From positions 937 to 64,936 of the forward strand of contig NZ_RCZH01000003.1 in NCBI RefSeq assembly GCF_006438875.1: DNA of 64,000 bases, given 5' to 3'. The stretch comes from Flavobacterium pectinovorum. GTDB lineage: Bacteria; Bacteroidota; Bacteroidia; Flavobacteriales; Flavobacteriaceae. The notes beneath the pieces are model-generated. The model had not been told where the DNA came from. It worked only from the letters and a program-made list of their open reading frames with translations, and made no database searches. The translations under genes and the position numbers were made by a program. How positions within the stretch are numbered: the stretch's first letter is position 1; each line of letters starts with the position of its first letter. This document shows, piece after piece, positions 1-10,329 of the stretch.

Positions 1-210
1 CTTATCAAGCATCTTTGGAATAAATCCATATTCTTTCATAAACTTAATGGCTGAGCAGTGATTGCCATAAAAACTTGTCGAAGAAACAATTGCTGTCAGG
101 ATAATTTCGCTGTCACTTACATGTCTTCTTACATCTTCCGGATGATTAATTCCTTGTAAAATATCGTCTATTAAACAAAAAATTGATATAATTTTGTCTT
201 TACAAAGCAT
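1..210 (-). mobile_element. IS982-family transposase, N-terminal part (cut by window edge)
   Basis: A reverse-strand frame opens with ATG at 208-210 and runs open to base 1, giving 70 residues that begin MLCKDKIISIFCLIDDILQG and include VSDSEIILTAIVSSTSFYGN. This looks like the N-terminus of IS982-family DDE transposases, which start with a short helical segment before the DDE core; the core lies outside the window. The transposase points away from the toxin remnant that starts at about 291, so the upstream end of the IS must lie between 210 and about 300. The family call rests on recognition of the N-terminus only. An unrelated small DDE family is possible but less likely. Confidence 0.75.
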
Positions 211-300
211 GGGTAAGGTTTATTGGTTCGCAAAACAAATTTACTGAACCTGTGCTTTGTTTTTTTATTACCTCTAAACTAGCAACTTGAATTAATTATA
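211..300. mobile_element. Probable upstream end of the IS982-type element and junction with the toxin gene
   Basis: The sequence between the transposase start and the reading frame resuming at 291 is non-coding. It includes ACCTCTAAACTAGCAACTTG (270-289), which resembles a terminal inverted repeat read inward. The in-frame stop at 288-290 immediately precedes the toxin remnant, so the junction is placed near 290. The other end of the element is outside the window, so neither the repeat nor a target duplication can be confirmed. Confidence 0.45.
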
Positions 301-1097
301 AGGGACCAAGCACAATTGCCTCAGGAGTAGTTTATAATAATGGTGTTTTAGATATTTATAGTTCGGCATACGGCGGTGGAAGCGGAGGTAGTGGAGGTAT
401 TTTAGCAGGCTCTACTTATGTTACATCTGCAAGTTCCACTCCTACATCTGCAAAATTAATTGATTTTACAAGAGATGATATTTTTTATGGATTTATGAAA
501 ATTGATTTTTCAAAAATGCTACATTCATCAACAATAACTTTTGATCCTATTAAAAACCAATTTGACTATAATAAAACGTTTCAACCTACGATGAAATTAA
601 ATGCTGATGGTGCTATCGCAATAGCTCAGTACGAAAGTTTATCTCTAACAGTTTATGATAAAGATAGTAATACAGGGCAAAACACTACAATAGGTTTTGG
701 GCATTTACTTCACTATGGTGCGATTAAAGTTGGTGATATTCAGTCAATCACTATGGATCAAGCGGTGTCTTATTTGGCAAAGGATATTGTTGTTGCACAA
801 AATACATTGAATCAAAAAATAGAAAATAGTGGTTTAACAGGTCAATTTAATAGAAGTCAGTATTTAGCTTTAGTTGATATGACTTTTAATGGAGGAAATG
901 TTGTGGATAATATTTTGTCTGCCATGAAAAGTGGAGGTGTAAAATCTGCTAATAGTGCCTTTACAAATTCATATTTAAATGAAACTAATGGTGGATTAAA
1001 AGATAGAAGATATTTTGAAGCACAAGCATTTATTAATGGAAGATCATTGACTCCCGAACAAGCTAATGCTGAACTTGTATCATTAGGTCTTAAATAA
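291..1097 (+). pseudogene. C-terminal remnant of a large toxin-like protein ending in a GH24 lysozyme domain
   Basis: From 291 the frame is open for 268 codons. It starts with a Gly/Ser-rich stretch (GPSTIASGVVYNNGVLDIY, then GGGSGGSGG) with no start codon of its own, as expected for the tail of a long protein cut by the IS. An ATG at 495 gives a 200-residue frame. Numbered from it, Glu47, Asp55/Asp57 and Thr65 in TTIGFGHLL form the GH24 (T4 lysozyme-like) Glu-Asp-Thr catalytic signature. Such enzymes cleave the MurNAc-GlcNAc bond of peptidoglycan. A lysozyme at the C-terminus of a repeat-type protein is the design of polymorphic contact-dependent effectors, but the delivery part is missing. 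No signal peptide or clear ribosome site precedes 495, so independent expression is doubtful. A phage endolysin is the main alternative. Confidence 0.7.
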
Positions 1098-1101
1098 ATA
1101 A

Positions 1102-1712
1102 TTATATCTGTCAATAGTACTTTGTTGTATTATCTCGTGTAAAGAGAAATCTAGAGAGTCAATTAAAATTGAACCAAAGAATACGAAAGATGAGTTTAGC
1201 GAGCTAAAAGCAGATATAGGTTTACCAGAATCTTACACAGATACGCTAAGTTTAATCTCTTATCATTTTAAAGATGTCAATAATGATAAAAAATTTCTAA
1301 AAATTGATTATAAAAAGAAAATTGATAGTCTTTATGGGGTAATTGATGAAGAATTAAATATTATTGATTTGAAGATCATTTTAAAGAAGATACCAGAAAA
1401 GGTTTAAAGCAACTAAAAGAAAGTTATGTGGTAGATCAAAGTGCTGCGGAGTTTATATGGGGCGCGTCTTATGGTATAAATTATAAAGAGTACAGAAATG
1501 ATAAAAATGCTTTTATACGAATTGAGCAGATGATTTATAAAAGGCGCTATGAAGAATTACTGATTTATAATTTTCATTTGAGATCTAGCCTTACAAGATC
1601 GATAGTAAATCCTTATACAATCTCTTATAGAAAAAGACTAAAATATGTTATGTCAAAAAAAGTAATGGATAGTATGTACCCAAGAAGAAGTAAAAAGTTT
1701 AATGAAAAGTAA
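1102..1712 (+). pseudogene. Degenerate lipoprotein, frameshifted and lacking a start codon
   Basis: Frame 1 from 1102 carries VLCCIISCKEKSRES, a lipobox-like end of a lipoprotein signal, and continues to a TAA at 1405-1407. No ATG precedes it. Frame 3 takes over between 1368 and 1407 (DHFKEDTRKGLKQLKESY...) and continues to a stop at 1710-1712. A GTG at 1428 in that frame gives a 94-residue ORF that is only the second half. Joining the two halves gives one protein of roughly 200 residues. A missing start plus a frameshift indicates a pseudogene. Its place directly after the lysozyme domain suggests an old immunity or accessory gene; the family is not recognised. Confidence 0.6.
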
Positions 1713-1799
1713 ACATAAAGGTTGTAAAATACTGTCAAAATAAATTTTAGATGTAAAAAATGAAATTAATAAGGTTGGGAATGAAAAAATAAAAGGACT

Positions 1800-1887
1800 A
1801 AAAAATGATTATATAATAAAAGTTAGTTAAAGAATCATTCTTATTGTTTGATGTGGATCATTAGCTTTTATTATATAATCATTTTTT
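1800..1887. repeat. 23-bp perfect inverted repeat with 42-base loop
   Basis: Bases 1800-1822 and 1865-1887 are exact reverse complements, very A/T-rich, enclosing 42 bases. The transcript could fold into a long hairpin between the lipoprotein remnant and the next gene. It may be a terminator or a tiny non-autonomous element. There is no strong U-tract directly after the stem beyond the T run inside the right arm. Confidence 0.7.
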
Positions 1888-1923
1888 GATTAAATCTATG
1901 AATTTAAAATATACAAAATAAAG

Positions 1924-2499
1924 ATGAAAAAAGTTGTGATTATTTCTCTATCGCTTAATATACTATTATTAGGTACTATTATTTTTATGTATAATAATTA
2001 TTTCCCCAACAAAAAAGACATTGTTAAAAAGGAAATTATTGTTAGAAAGGAAATTAAAGACAATGATTCTATCATAGATAAGACAGATCCTATTTATGTT
2101 TATAGATCTCAAAAATTTTCTTGTGACACTAATGCAGGTTCTAGCATTGGTTATAGTTTGTGTTCAATGGAAAAACTTCGATTTATTGATAATCTTTTAA
2201 ATGGAGTTGTAAAACATAGGCTAAAAGAATTTGATGAGTACATTAAGCGAAATAAAGAAGGAGTTTTAAAAGCAAAGGGCAATTCTTATTTTGTTAACTG
2301 CTTAAGAATAAATATAGCTTCAAAAGAAAATTTTGTTCGATCCCAAAAAGTTTGGGAAGAAATGAGGGTTTTAAATTCTGAAGAGATTCACTTAGGTTGT
2401 GATGGAGGTTCTGCTTGTGGAGGAATAACAAATGATGGAGAGATAAAATATGTTTTAGAAAGAATTGAAAAAATAAAAGTTGGAGGTCCTTGTTTTTAA
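1924..2499 (+). CDS. Membrane-anchored Cys-rich protein resembling LprI-type lysozyme inhibitors (putative immunity protein)
   Basis: A 191-residue protein with one N-terminal hydrophobic segment (about residues 4-24), so anchored facing the periplasm or exported. The mature part has six cysteines (C67, C80, C126, C159, C165, C190). The run C67...C80-S-M-E, then FIDNLLN (88-93), then a helical stretch ending SQKVWEEMR (140-148), follows the LprI/DUF1311 pattern (Cys, D..LN, then L...Q..W...R). LprI proteins bind and inhibit lysozymes. It lies about 830 bp after a GH24 lysozyme remnant in the same direction, so immunity against that toxin is plausible. The match is by pattern only, and the extra C-terminal cysteines are unusual. 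Without it the gene would be an exported hypothetical protein. Confidence 0.5.
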   Translation: MKKVVIISLSLNILLLGTIIFMYNNYFPNKKDIVKKEIIVRKEIKDNDSIIDKTDPIYVYRSQKFSCDTNAGSSIGYSLCSMEKLRFIDNLLNGVVKHRLKEFDEYIKRNKEGVLKAKGNSYFVNCLRINIASKENFVRSQKVWEEMRVLNSEEIHLGCDGGSACGGITNDGEIKYVLERIEKIKVGGPCF

Positions 2500-2595
2500 C
2501 AATTGTTAAGAATTTAGGTATTCTAAAAAATAAATAACTTGGTTCAGTGAAATGTAAATAATTAGTATTAAAATGAATTTTTAAATCTAACTGAA

Positions 2596-2814
2596 ATGGA
2601 ATGTAAATATGAAGATTTTATAATTCATTTTATTGGATTAATAGGTATAATATTTTTCTGGATGGTTATGTATAAACTCTGTGAGAAACTAAAGTATTTT
2701 TCTGAGGATGATCTTTTCTTCAACAGTAAAACTTTAAGCTTTTATTGTCTTTGCGTTCCTATAACAATTGTGTATATCATTGCCTTAATCTTGGAGTTTA
2801 TTGAACTACAATAG
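2596..2814 (+). CDS. Small two-helix membrane protein, unknown function
   Basis: A 72-residue protein with two hydrophobic segments (about 9-28 and 47-68) separated by a polar loop, CEKLKYFSEDDLFFNSK. It has no double-Gly leader, so it is not an obvious substrate of the C39 transporter that follows 56 bp later. It shares the low G+C of the upstream accessory genes and could belong to the same toxin-immunity cluster. No family was recognised, and it could also be a fragment. Confidence 0.5.
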   Translation: MECKYEDFIIHFIGLIGIIFFWMVMYKLCEKLKYFSEDDLFFNSKTLSFYCLCVPITIVYIIALILEFIELQ

Positions 2815-2870
2815 TAATGAAGTTTAATAATAATGTTTTTTAAGATTACAGAATATGAAAAAAGAATCAA

Positions 2871-5057
2871 ATGATTAGATTTCCCCATGATTTTCAGCTC
2901 GATGCTAAAGACTGTGGACCAACTTGTGTAAAAATAATAGCTAAATATTACGGCAGGTTTTATAGCCTGCCTTTTTTACGTGATTTATGTGGTATAACAC
3001 GTGAGGGAGTTAGTTTTTTAGATCTTAGCGATGCTTGTGAGGCAATTAGTTTGCGAACCAAAAGCATTAAAACTGATTTTAATACCCTAAAGACTATTCC
3101 GTTGCCGTGTATTGTGCATTGGGAAGATGGTCATTTTATAGTAGTTTACAAAATAACCCATAAGCAGGTATTTGTTTCTGACCCAGCCAAAGGTTTATTA
3201 AAATATTCATTTGAAAATTTTCAACAAGGCTGGTTAAAAGAATCTAAATCGGGTGCAGTTTTGGCTATGGAGCCCATGGCAGACTTTAAACAACGATCTA
3301 TAAATGATAAATTAGAGCGTCGTAAAACACTTGAAAATTTTCTGGGTTACTTTACACCATACAAAAAGAGTTTTATAAACTTGTTTATAGTCATGCTTTT
3401 GGTGACGATTTTGCAGGCATTTTTACCATTTATTTCAAAAGCAGTTATTGATGTCGGTATTCAGACAAATGACCTTGATTTTATCGATCTAGTCTTAATT
3501 GCGAATATTACAATTATTGTGAGTATACTTTTAAGCAATATGATTCGGGATTGGATATTGCTGCATCTTACATCAAGAATTAATATTTCATTAATTTCAG
3601 ATTATCTTATCAAATTAATGAAATTGCCTATTACTTTTTTTGAGAATAAACTAATCGGAGATATTTTACAGCGGGCACAAGATCATGAACGTATTCGTGA
3701 TTTTATAATGAATAATTCCCTCAATTTTATTTTCTCTATTCTTACCTTTTTTATTTTCGGAATCATCCTGTTTATTTATAGTCCAGTTTTATGTTTGATT
3801 TATATCATCGGAAGTACATTATTTATTGGTTGGGTAGTATTTTTTCTTCAGTTTAGAAAAAAACTGGATTGGGAGTATTTTGACATTCATACCAAAAATC
3901 AAAGTTATTGGGTTGAAACAATTGGAAGTATCCAGGACATTAAAATCAATAACTACGAAAAACAAAAAAGATGGAAATGGGAAGCTTTGCAAGTTCAGTT
4001 GTTTAAAGTCGATCAAAAGATATTACGAATTACCAATGCTCAAAATTTAGGAGCTCAATTTATCAATCAATTAACCAATCTTGTAATTACTTTTTACTGT
4101 GCAAAATCAGTAATAAAAGGAGAAATCACTTTTGGTGTAATGATTTCTACCCAGTTTATAATCGGAATGTTGAATGGTCCTATTATGCAATTTATTTCCT
4201 TTATACAATCAGGACAATATGCTAAAATAAGTTTTTTGAGATTGAATGAAATACACGAACTGGAAGATGAGGAAGAAAATGCTGTGAATAATAGTATAAA
4301 GCTACCAGAAGATAAAAGTTTGTTTTTGCGAAACGTTAGCTTTCAATACAGTCGAAATAGTGATTATATTTTGAGCAATATTTCATTAATGATTCCGGAA
4401 GGAAAAGTAACTGCAATTGTCGGAGATAGTGGAAGCGGAAAAACGACGTTGCTAAAACTTATTCTAAGATTATACAAACCTACACACGGAGAATTAGCAA
4501 TGGGGAATTTAAATATTCAGAACATCAACTTAAAACAGTGGAGAGAAAGTTGCGGTGCAGTGATGCAGGATGGTAAAATTTTTAGTGATACGATTCAGAA
4601 TAATATTGTTTTAGATGATGAAAATATTGATTATGAAAGGTTGAAAAAAGCAGTAACGGCAGCAAATATTGCAACTGAAATAGAAGCTATGCCTAAAGGT
4701 TATCAAACCATGATGGGAGAAAATGGAAGAGGTTTAAGCGGAGGGCAAAAACAACGTGTGTTAATTGCAAGGGCTTTGTATAAAGACCCGGATTATTTAT
4801 TCTTTGATGAAGCAACCAACTCTCTAGATGTAATCAACGAGCAAAAAATAGTGGTCGCATTAGAAGAGATCTTTAAAAATAAAACAGTAATTGTTGTGGC
4901 GCATCGATTAAGTACGATTCGTAAAGCAGATCAAATTATTGTACTCAAAAATGGTTTTATTAGCGAAATTGGAAATCATGATATGTTGATGACAAGAGAA
5001 GGTGGACATTATTATCAATTGGTAAAAACACAAATAGGAGATACTGCAAATGGCTAA
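2871..5057 (+). CDS. Peptidase-containing ABC exporter (C39 peptidase, bacteriocin/peptide type)
   Basis: A 728-residue peptidase-containing ABC transporter. Residues 1-125 form a C39 cysteine peptidase: Gln9, Cys15 in DCGPTC, His88 in EDGHF and Asp104 in VSDPAKG. In this family the domain cuts leader peptides after a Gly-Gly site. Residues about 165-440 hold the membrane domain with about six segments. The ATPase domain shows GDSGSGKTT (Walker A), LSGGQKQR (signature), YLFFDEATNSLD (Walker B) and VVAHRLS (switch His). All catalytic parts are present. It overlaps the next gene by 8 bp, forming an operon with the HlyD-type adaptor. No small gene with a double-Gly leader was seen nearby, so the cargo is unknown. 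ATG at 2871 is used because the C39 domain begins directly there. Confidence 0.93.
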   Translation: MIRFPHDFQLDAKDCGPTCVKIIAKYYGRFYSLPFLRDLCGITREGVSFLDLSDACEAISLRTKSIKTDFNTLKTIPLPCIVHWEDGHFIVVYKITHKQVFVSDPAKGLLKYSFENFQQGWLKESKSGAVLAMEPMADFKQRSINDKLERRKTLENFLGYFTPYKKSFINLFIVMLLVTILQAFLPFISKAVIDVGIQTNDLDFIDLVLIANITIIVSILLSNMIRDWILLHLTSRINISLISDYLIKLMKLPITFFENKLIGDILQRAQDHERIRDFIMNNSLNFIFSILTFFIFGIILFIYSPVLCLIYIIGSTLFIGWVVFFLQFRKKLDWEYFDIHTKNQSYWVETIGSIQDIKINNYEKQKRWKWEALQVQLFKVDQKILRITNAQNLGAQFINQLTNLVITFYCAKSVIKGEITFGVMISTQFIIGMLNGPIMQFISFIQSGQYAKISFLRLNEIHELEDEEENAVNNSIKLPEDKSLFLRNVSFQYSRNSDYILSNISLMIPEGKVTAIVGDSGSGKTTLLKLILRLYKPTHGELAMGNLNIQNINLKQWRESCGAVMQDGKIFSDTIQNNIVLDDENIDYERLKKAVTAANIATEIEAMPKGYQTMMGENGRGLSGGQKQRVLIARALYKDPDYLFFDEATNSLDVINEQKIVVALEEIFKNKTVIVVAHRLSTIRKADQIIVLKNGFISEIGNHDMLMTREGGHYYQLVKTQIGDTANG

Positions 5058-6375
5058 TAAAGGATTTCATAAAACACTTAACGAAAATAGAACCGAGGAA
5101 GTCGCTTCAATTATTGAAAGAATGCCAACTAAATTTGGTGCCATAATTAGTGCTGTCGCAATTGGATTGGTTTTGTTATTGCTTTTATTCGGTTGGTTAA
5201 TAAAATATCCCTCTGTGTTGTCAGGACCAATAGTTATAAATACACAACAAGCCCCAGTTAAATTAATAGCTTCAACATCAGGAAATATTATTTTATTGCA
5301 GAATAAATCAATTGTTACGGTAAAAACTGGAGAATATATAGCCTACATCAAAAATGAGGCAAATTTAAATGATGTTCAATTGTTGGATGCGATGCTTCAT
5401 AAAATAAATATCCATCAAGTTAATTATAAAGAGGATCGTCATTTATTTCCTGAAAATTTATCTTTGGGAGAAATGAACAATAAATATTTTAGCTATTTGA
5501 ATTCCTTGTATCAGTATTTAGACTATACAGTTCAACAGCCTTATGAAATCCAGAAACAAATAAATCAAAAATTACTGGAATTACAGATAAAGAAATTTGA
5601 TCAGTTGGAAAATGATTATCAAAATCAAAAAGTAAAATATAAAACTTCTCAAAGTCTTTTTGCAAAAGATTCGACTTTATATATTAAAAACGTGACTTCC
5701 AAAGCCGATATTGAACGTTCAATTATTGCAAAAGCAAACAGTGAATTAGATTATAACGCTATTGATAAGGAAGTTAATAATACAAGTTATCAAATAAAAG
5801 AAGCTCAAAATAAAGCTCAGACTATTGCGATAGAGAAATCTACGAGAGAAAGAGAATTAATTATTAATATGTTTAATAGTTATTATGATTTGATTGATGC
5901 CATAAAAAAATGGGAACGTACTTATGTTTTTGTATGTCCAATAAATGGTAAAGTTGATTTTTTGAGTTTTATTAAAAACAATGACTTTATCCAATCCGGA
6001 CAAGAACTGTTTAAGATAGTGCCTGACAACAATGAAATTATTGGTCAGGTAAATTTACCTGAAAATGGTTCCGGGAAAGTCAAAATTGGACAAAGAGTAA
6101 TTATAAAGCTTAATAATTATCCATTTAATGAATATGGTTCAATAAAAGGGAAAGTTAAAAGAATATCACTGGTAACAAACCAAAAGACATTATCAGATAA
6201 CCAAAATAAAATCAACTCCTATCTTGTTGATATAGACTTACCATTTGGATTAAAAACGAATTACGGAGTAGAATTAAATTTTCATGCTGAAGCAAAAGGA
6301 ACAGCAGAAATAATCACGGAAGACAGGAGATTGATTGAGCGTTTCTTTGATAATTTAAGGCATAAAGTAAAATAG
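5050..6375 (+). CDS. HlyD-family periplasmic adaptor (membrane fusion protein)
   Basis: A 441-residue protein with a cytoplasmic N-terminus, one membrane helix (about 31-53) and a long periplasmic part. It has a lipoyl-like half near residues 70-100, a coiled-coil hairpin (about 170-270) and a second lipoyl/beta-barrel portion with IGQRVIIKLNNYPFNEYG near 345-362, typical of HlyD-type adaptors. It would connect the C39 ABC exporter to an outer-membrane channel. It starts inside the last codons of the transporter gene, implying translational coupling. No TolC-like gene is adjacent, so the pair probably borrows one encoded elsewhere. A small hairpin follows at 6491-6516. Confidence 0.9.
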   Translation: MANKGFHKTLNENRTEEVASIIERMPTKFGAIISAVAIGLVLLLLLFGWLIKYPSVLSGPIVINTQQAPVKLIASTSGNIILLQNKSIVTVKTGEYIAYIKNEANLNDVQLLDAMLHKINIHQVNYKEDRHLFPENLSLGEMNNKYFSYLNSLYQYLDYTVQQPYEIQKQINQKLLELQIKKFDQLENDYQNQKVKYKTSQSLFAKDSTLYIKNVTSKADIERSIIAKANSELDYNAIDKEVNNTSYQIKEAQNKAQTIAIEKSTRERELIINMFNSYYDLIDAIKKWERTYVFVCPINGKVDFLSFIKNNDFIQSGQELFKIVPDNNEIIGQVNLPENGSGKVKIGQRVIIKLNNYPFNEYGSIKGKVKRISLVTNQKTLSDNQNKINSYLVDIDLPFGLKTNYGVELNFHAEAKGTAEIITEDRRLIERFFDNLRHKVK

Positions 6376-6490
6376 TTTATCTAAAAAGACATTTCGGAGT
6401 AGAATAACTAACTTAGGAATATTAAGAAGTAATATCCAAAACATATTTAAGAGTATTCTTCAAAAATAATCCTAATAAAAGCTTAAAATT

Positions 6491-6516
6491 ATCGATTACA
6501 AAACCAAGTAATCGAT
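6491..6516. terminator. Hairpin after the exporter operon
   Basis: ATCGATTAC (6491-6499) and GTAATCGAT (6508-6516) form a 9-bp perfect stem with an 8-base loop between the HlyD gene and pyrG. There is no T-tract after it, so intrinsic termination is uncertain. It could instead be an operator-like palindrome. Confidence 0.35.
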
Positions 6517-6551
6517 CTAATTAAAAATTTGCAAATTATCTCATTCTCTAA

Positions 6552-8249
<1,698 letters not shown>

Positions 8250-8330
8250 TAATTAATATTCTAAAGGATGTAACTTTTGAGGCAAACTCATTACTAATAA
8301 TCTTTAACGAATAACTTTTTTAAAACAATA

Positions 8331-10238
8331 ATGGAAGAAAAAAAATTTGATCTTAATTCAATCATTGGTTTTGTATTGATATTTGGAATTTTGATTTGGA
8401 TTATGTACCAAAATCAACCTTCTGATAAGGAGATTGCTGCTGAGAAAGCCAAGAAAGAATTAGTTGCTAAACAAGAAGCACAAGCTAAAACGGATAAAAC
8501 TAAAACAGCTGTTTTACCAGTTGCTGCGGCTACAACTCCTGGCGACACAGTTCAATTGGCACAATTACAAAAAACATTAGGTGGTTTTGCTTATTCAGCT
8601 ACACTTCCTTCTGCTAAGGAATCTTTTACAACAATCGAAAACGAAAAGATGATACTAAAAATCGCCAATAAAGGTGGTTATATAGTTGAAGCTAAGTTAA
8701 AAGAATTTAAAAGGTTTGAGAAAAATTCAGGTCAATTAGTAGAATTAATTAAAGATAATAATTCTAATTTAAACATTCAGTTACAAACGACTGATAACAG
8801 AACTTTAAATACTAAAGATCTGTATTTTGAACCAACGTTGACTAAAAACGGAGCGGATCAAATTTTGACTATGCGTTTGAAAGCTGGTGCAAATGAATTT
8901 TTAGAATATAAATATATCCTAAAAGCAAACGACTATTTAGTGGGTTTTGATGTTCGTTCTCAAGGATTGAATAAAGTTTTAAATTCTGCTAAGCCATTAG
9001 ATTTACAATGGGATTTAAAAAGTTACAGAAATGAGAAAAGTATTTCTATCGAAAAGCGTTATGCGCAATTGGAATATAAATATGGTGATGAAAAATACAG
9101 TTCAGTAAGTGCTGGTGTAGGAAAAGAAGATACTCCGGAAAAAGTGAGTTTTATAGCTTTTAAACAGCACTTTTTTAGCGCGATTTTAGCAACAGATAAG
9201 CCATTCGAAAAATCGAAACTGCAGTCTGATGAATTGGTAAAAGATGAAGTAATAGATACAACTTTTATCAAGCAATTTAGAGCGACAGTTCCATTGGCTT
9301 TTACAAATGGAGAAGTTGACTATAAAATGAGCTGGTATTTTGGACCATCTGATTATAAAACTTTAAAATCATACGATAAAAACTTCGAAAAAATTATTCC
9401 ATTAGGTTGGGGAATTTTTGGTTGGATTAATAAATGGATTTTTATTCCGTTATTTGGATTTTTAAGTTCTACAATTGGATTGTCGTTAGGAATTGCGATT
9501 ATCATTTTTACAATTATTATCAAATTGGCTATGTCGCCAATTACCTATAAATCATTCCTGTCACAGGCTAAAATGAAAGTTTTACGTCCGGAGATTACAG
9601 AGTTGGGAGAAAAATTCAAAAAAGACCCAATGAAGAAACAACAAGAAACAATGAAGTTGTACAATAAAGCAGGAGTAAACCCAATGGCAGGATGTATCCC
9701 GGCGTTGATTCAGCTTCCGTTTATGTATGCATCATTCCAGTTTTTCCCGTCAGCTTTTGAGTTAAGACAAAAAAGTTTCCTTTGGGCAGACGATTTATCA
9801 TCATTTGATGCTGTTGTAAAATTACCATTCCACATTCCGTTGTATGGAGATCATATTAGTTTGTTTCCTATTATGGCTGCAGTTGCGATTTTCTTTTATA
9901 TGAAAATGACATCTGGAGATCAGCAAATGGCTGCGCCTCAACAAGAAGGTATGCCGGATATGGCAAAAATGATGAAAATCATGATTTATGTTTCACCATT
10001 AATGATGTTAATTTTCTTCAATAGTTATGGTGCTGGTTTGAGTTTGTATAACTTTATTTCAAACTTAATTACAATTGGAATTATGTTTGTAATTAAAAAT
10101 TATATTGTTGATACAGACAAAATTCATGCTCAGATTCAAGAGAATAAATTAAAAGAACCTAAAAAGCAAAGTAAGTTTCAACAACGTCTTCAAGATGTGA
10201 TGGAGCAACAAGAAGCTGCAAAAGGTAAAAAGAAATAA
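8331..10238 (+). CDS. yidC: Membrane protein insertase YidC (Oxa1 family)
   Basis: Inserts and folds inner-membrane proteins, with or without SecYEG. The 635-residue protein has an N-terminal membrane helix (about 10-25), a Lys/Ala-rich linker, a large periplasmic beta domain (about 85-340) and the conserved C-terminal core with about five helices. The core includes MSPITYKSFLSQAKM, followed by the cytoplasmic helical hairpin and LYNKAGVNPMAGCIPALIQL. The tail is Lys-rich (QQEAAKGKKK), as often seen where YidC contacts ribosomes. It lies 81 bp after pyrG in the same direction, probably co-transcribed, and is followed by a terminator at 10244. Confidence 0.97.
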   Translation: MEEKKFDLNSIIGFVLIFGILIWIMYQNQPSDKEIAAEKAKKELVAKQEAQAKTDKTKTAVLPVAAATTPGDTVQLAQLQKTLGGFAYSATLPSAKESFTTIENEKMILKIANKGGYIVEAKLKEFKRFEKNSGQLVELIKDNNSNLNIQLQTTDNRTLNTKDLYFEPTLTKNGADQILTMRLKAGANEFLEYKYILKANDYLVGFDVRSQGLNKVLNSAKPLDLQWDLKSYRNEKSISIEKRYAQLEYKYGDEKYSSVSAGVGKEDTPEKVSFIAFKQHFFSAILATDKPFEKSKLQSDELVKDEVIDTTFIKQFRATVPLAFTNGEVDYKMSWYFGPSDYKTLKSYDKNFEKIIPLGWGIFGWINKWIFIPLFGFLSSTIGLSLGIAIIIFTIIIKLAMSPITYKSFLSQAKMKVLRPEITELGEKFKKDPMKKQQETMKLYNKAGVNPMAGCIPALIQLPFMYASFQFFPSAFELRQKSFLWADDLSSFDAVVKLPFHIPLYGDHISLFPIMAAVAIFFYMKMTSGDQQMAAPQQEGMPDMAKMMKIMIYVSPLMMLIFFNSYGAGLSLYNFISNLITIGIMFVIKNYIVDTDKIHAQIQENKLKEPKKQSKFQQRLQDVMEQQEAAKGKKK

Positions 10239-10243
10239 AAGTT

Positions 10244-10273
10244 AAAAATCTCGAGTCATCGGGATTTTTTTTT
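10244..10273 (+). terminator. Rho-independent terminator after yidC
   Basis: AAAAATCTCGA (10244-10254) pairs with TCGGGATTTTT (10259-10269), an 11-bp stem with one wobble and a 4-base loop, followed by a T run to 10273. Confidence 0.8.
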
Positions 10274-10329
10274 ACCTAAATTATACTTTATCAAAGCCAT
10301 TTTCGTTAAAGTCTAAAATCGAATATAAT

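Noticed and set aside
857..1114. 85-residue frame antisense to the lysozyme domain
   Set aside because: Antisense to a recognisable catalytic domain, no family or start signal.
2596..2814. Precursor peptide for the C39 exporter
   Set aside because: The protein has two membrane helices and no double-Gly leader.
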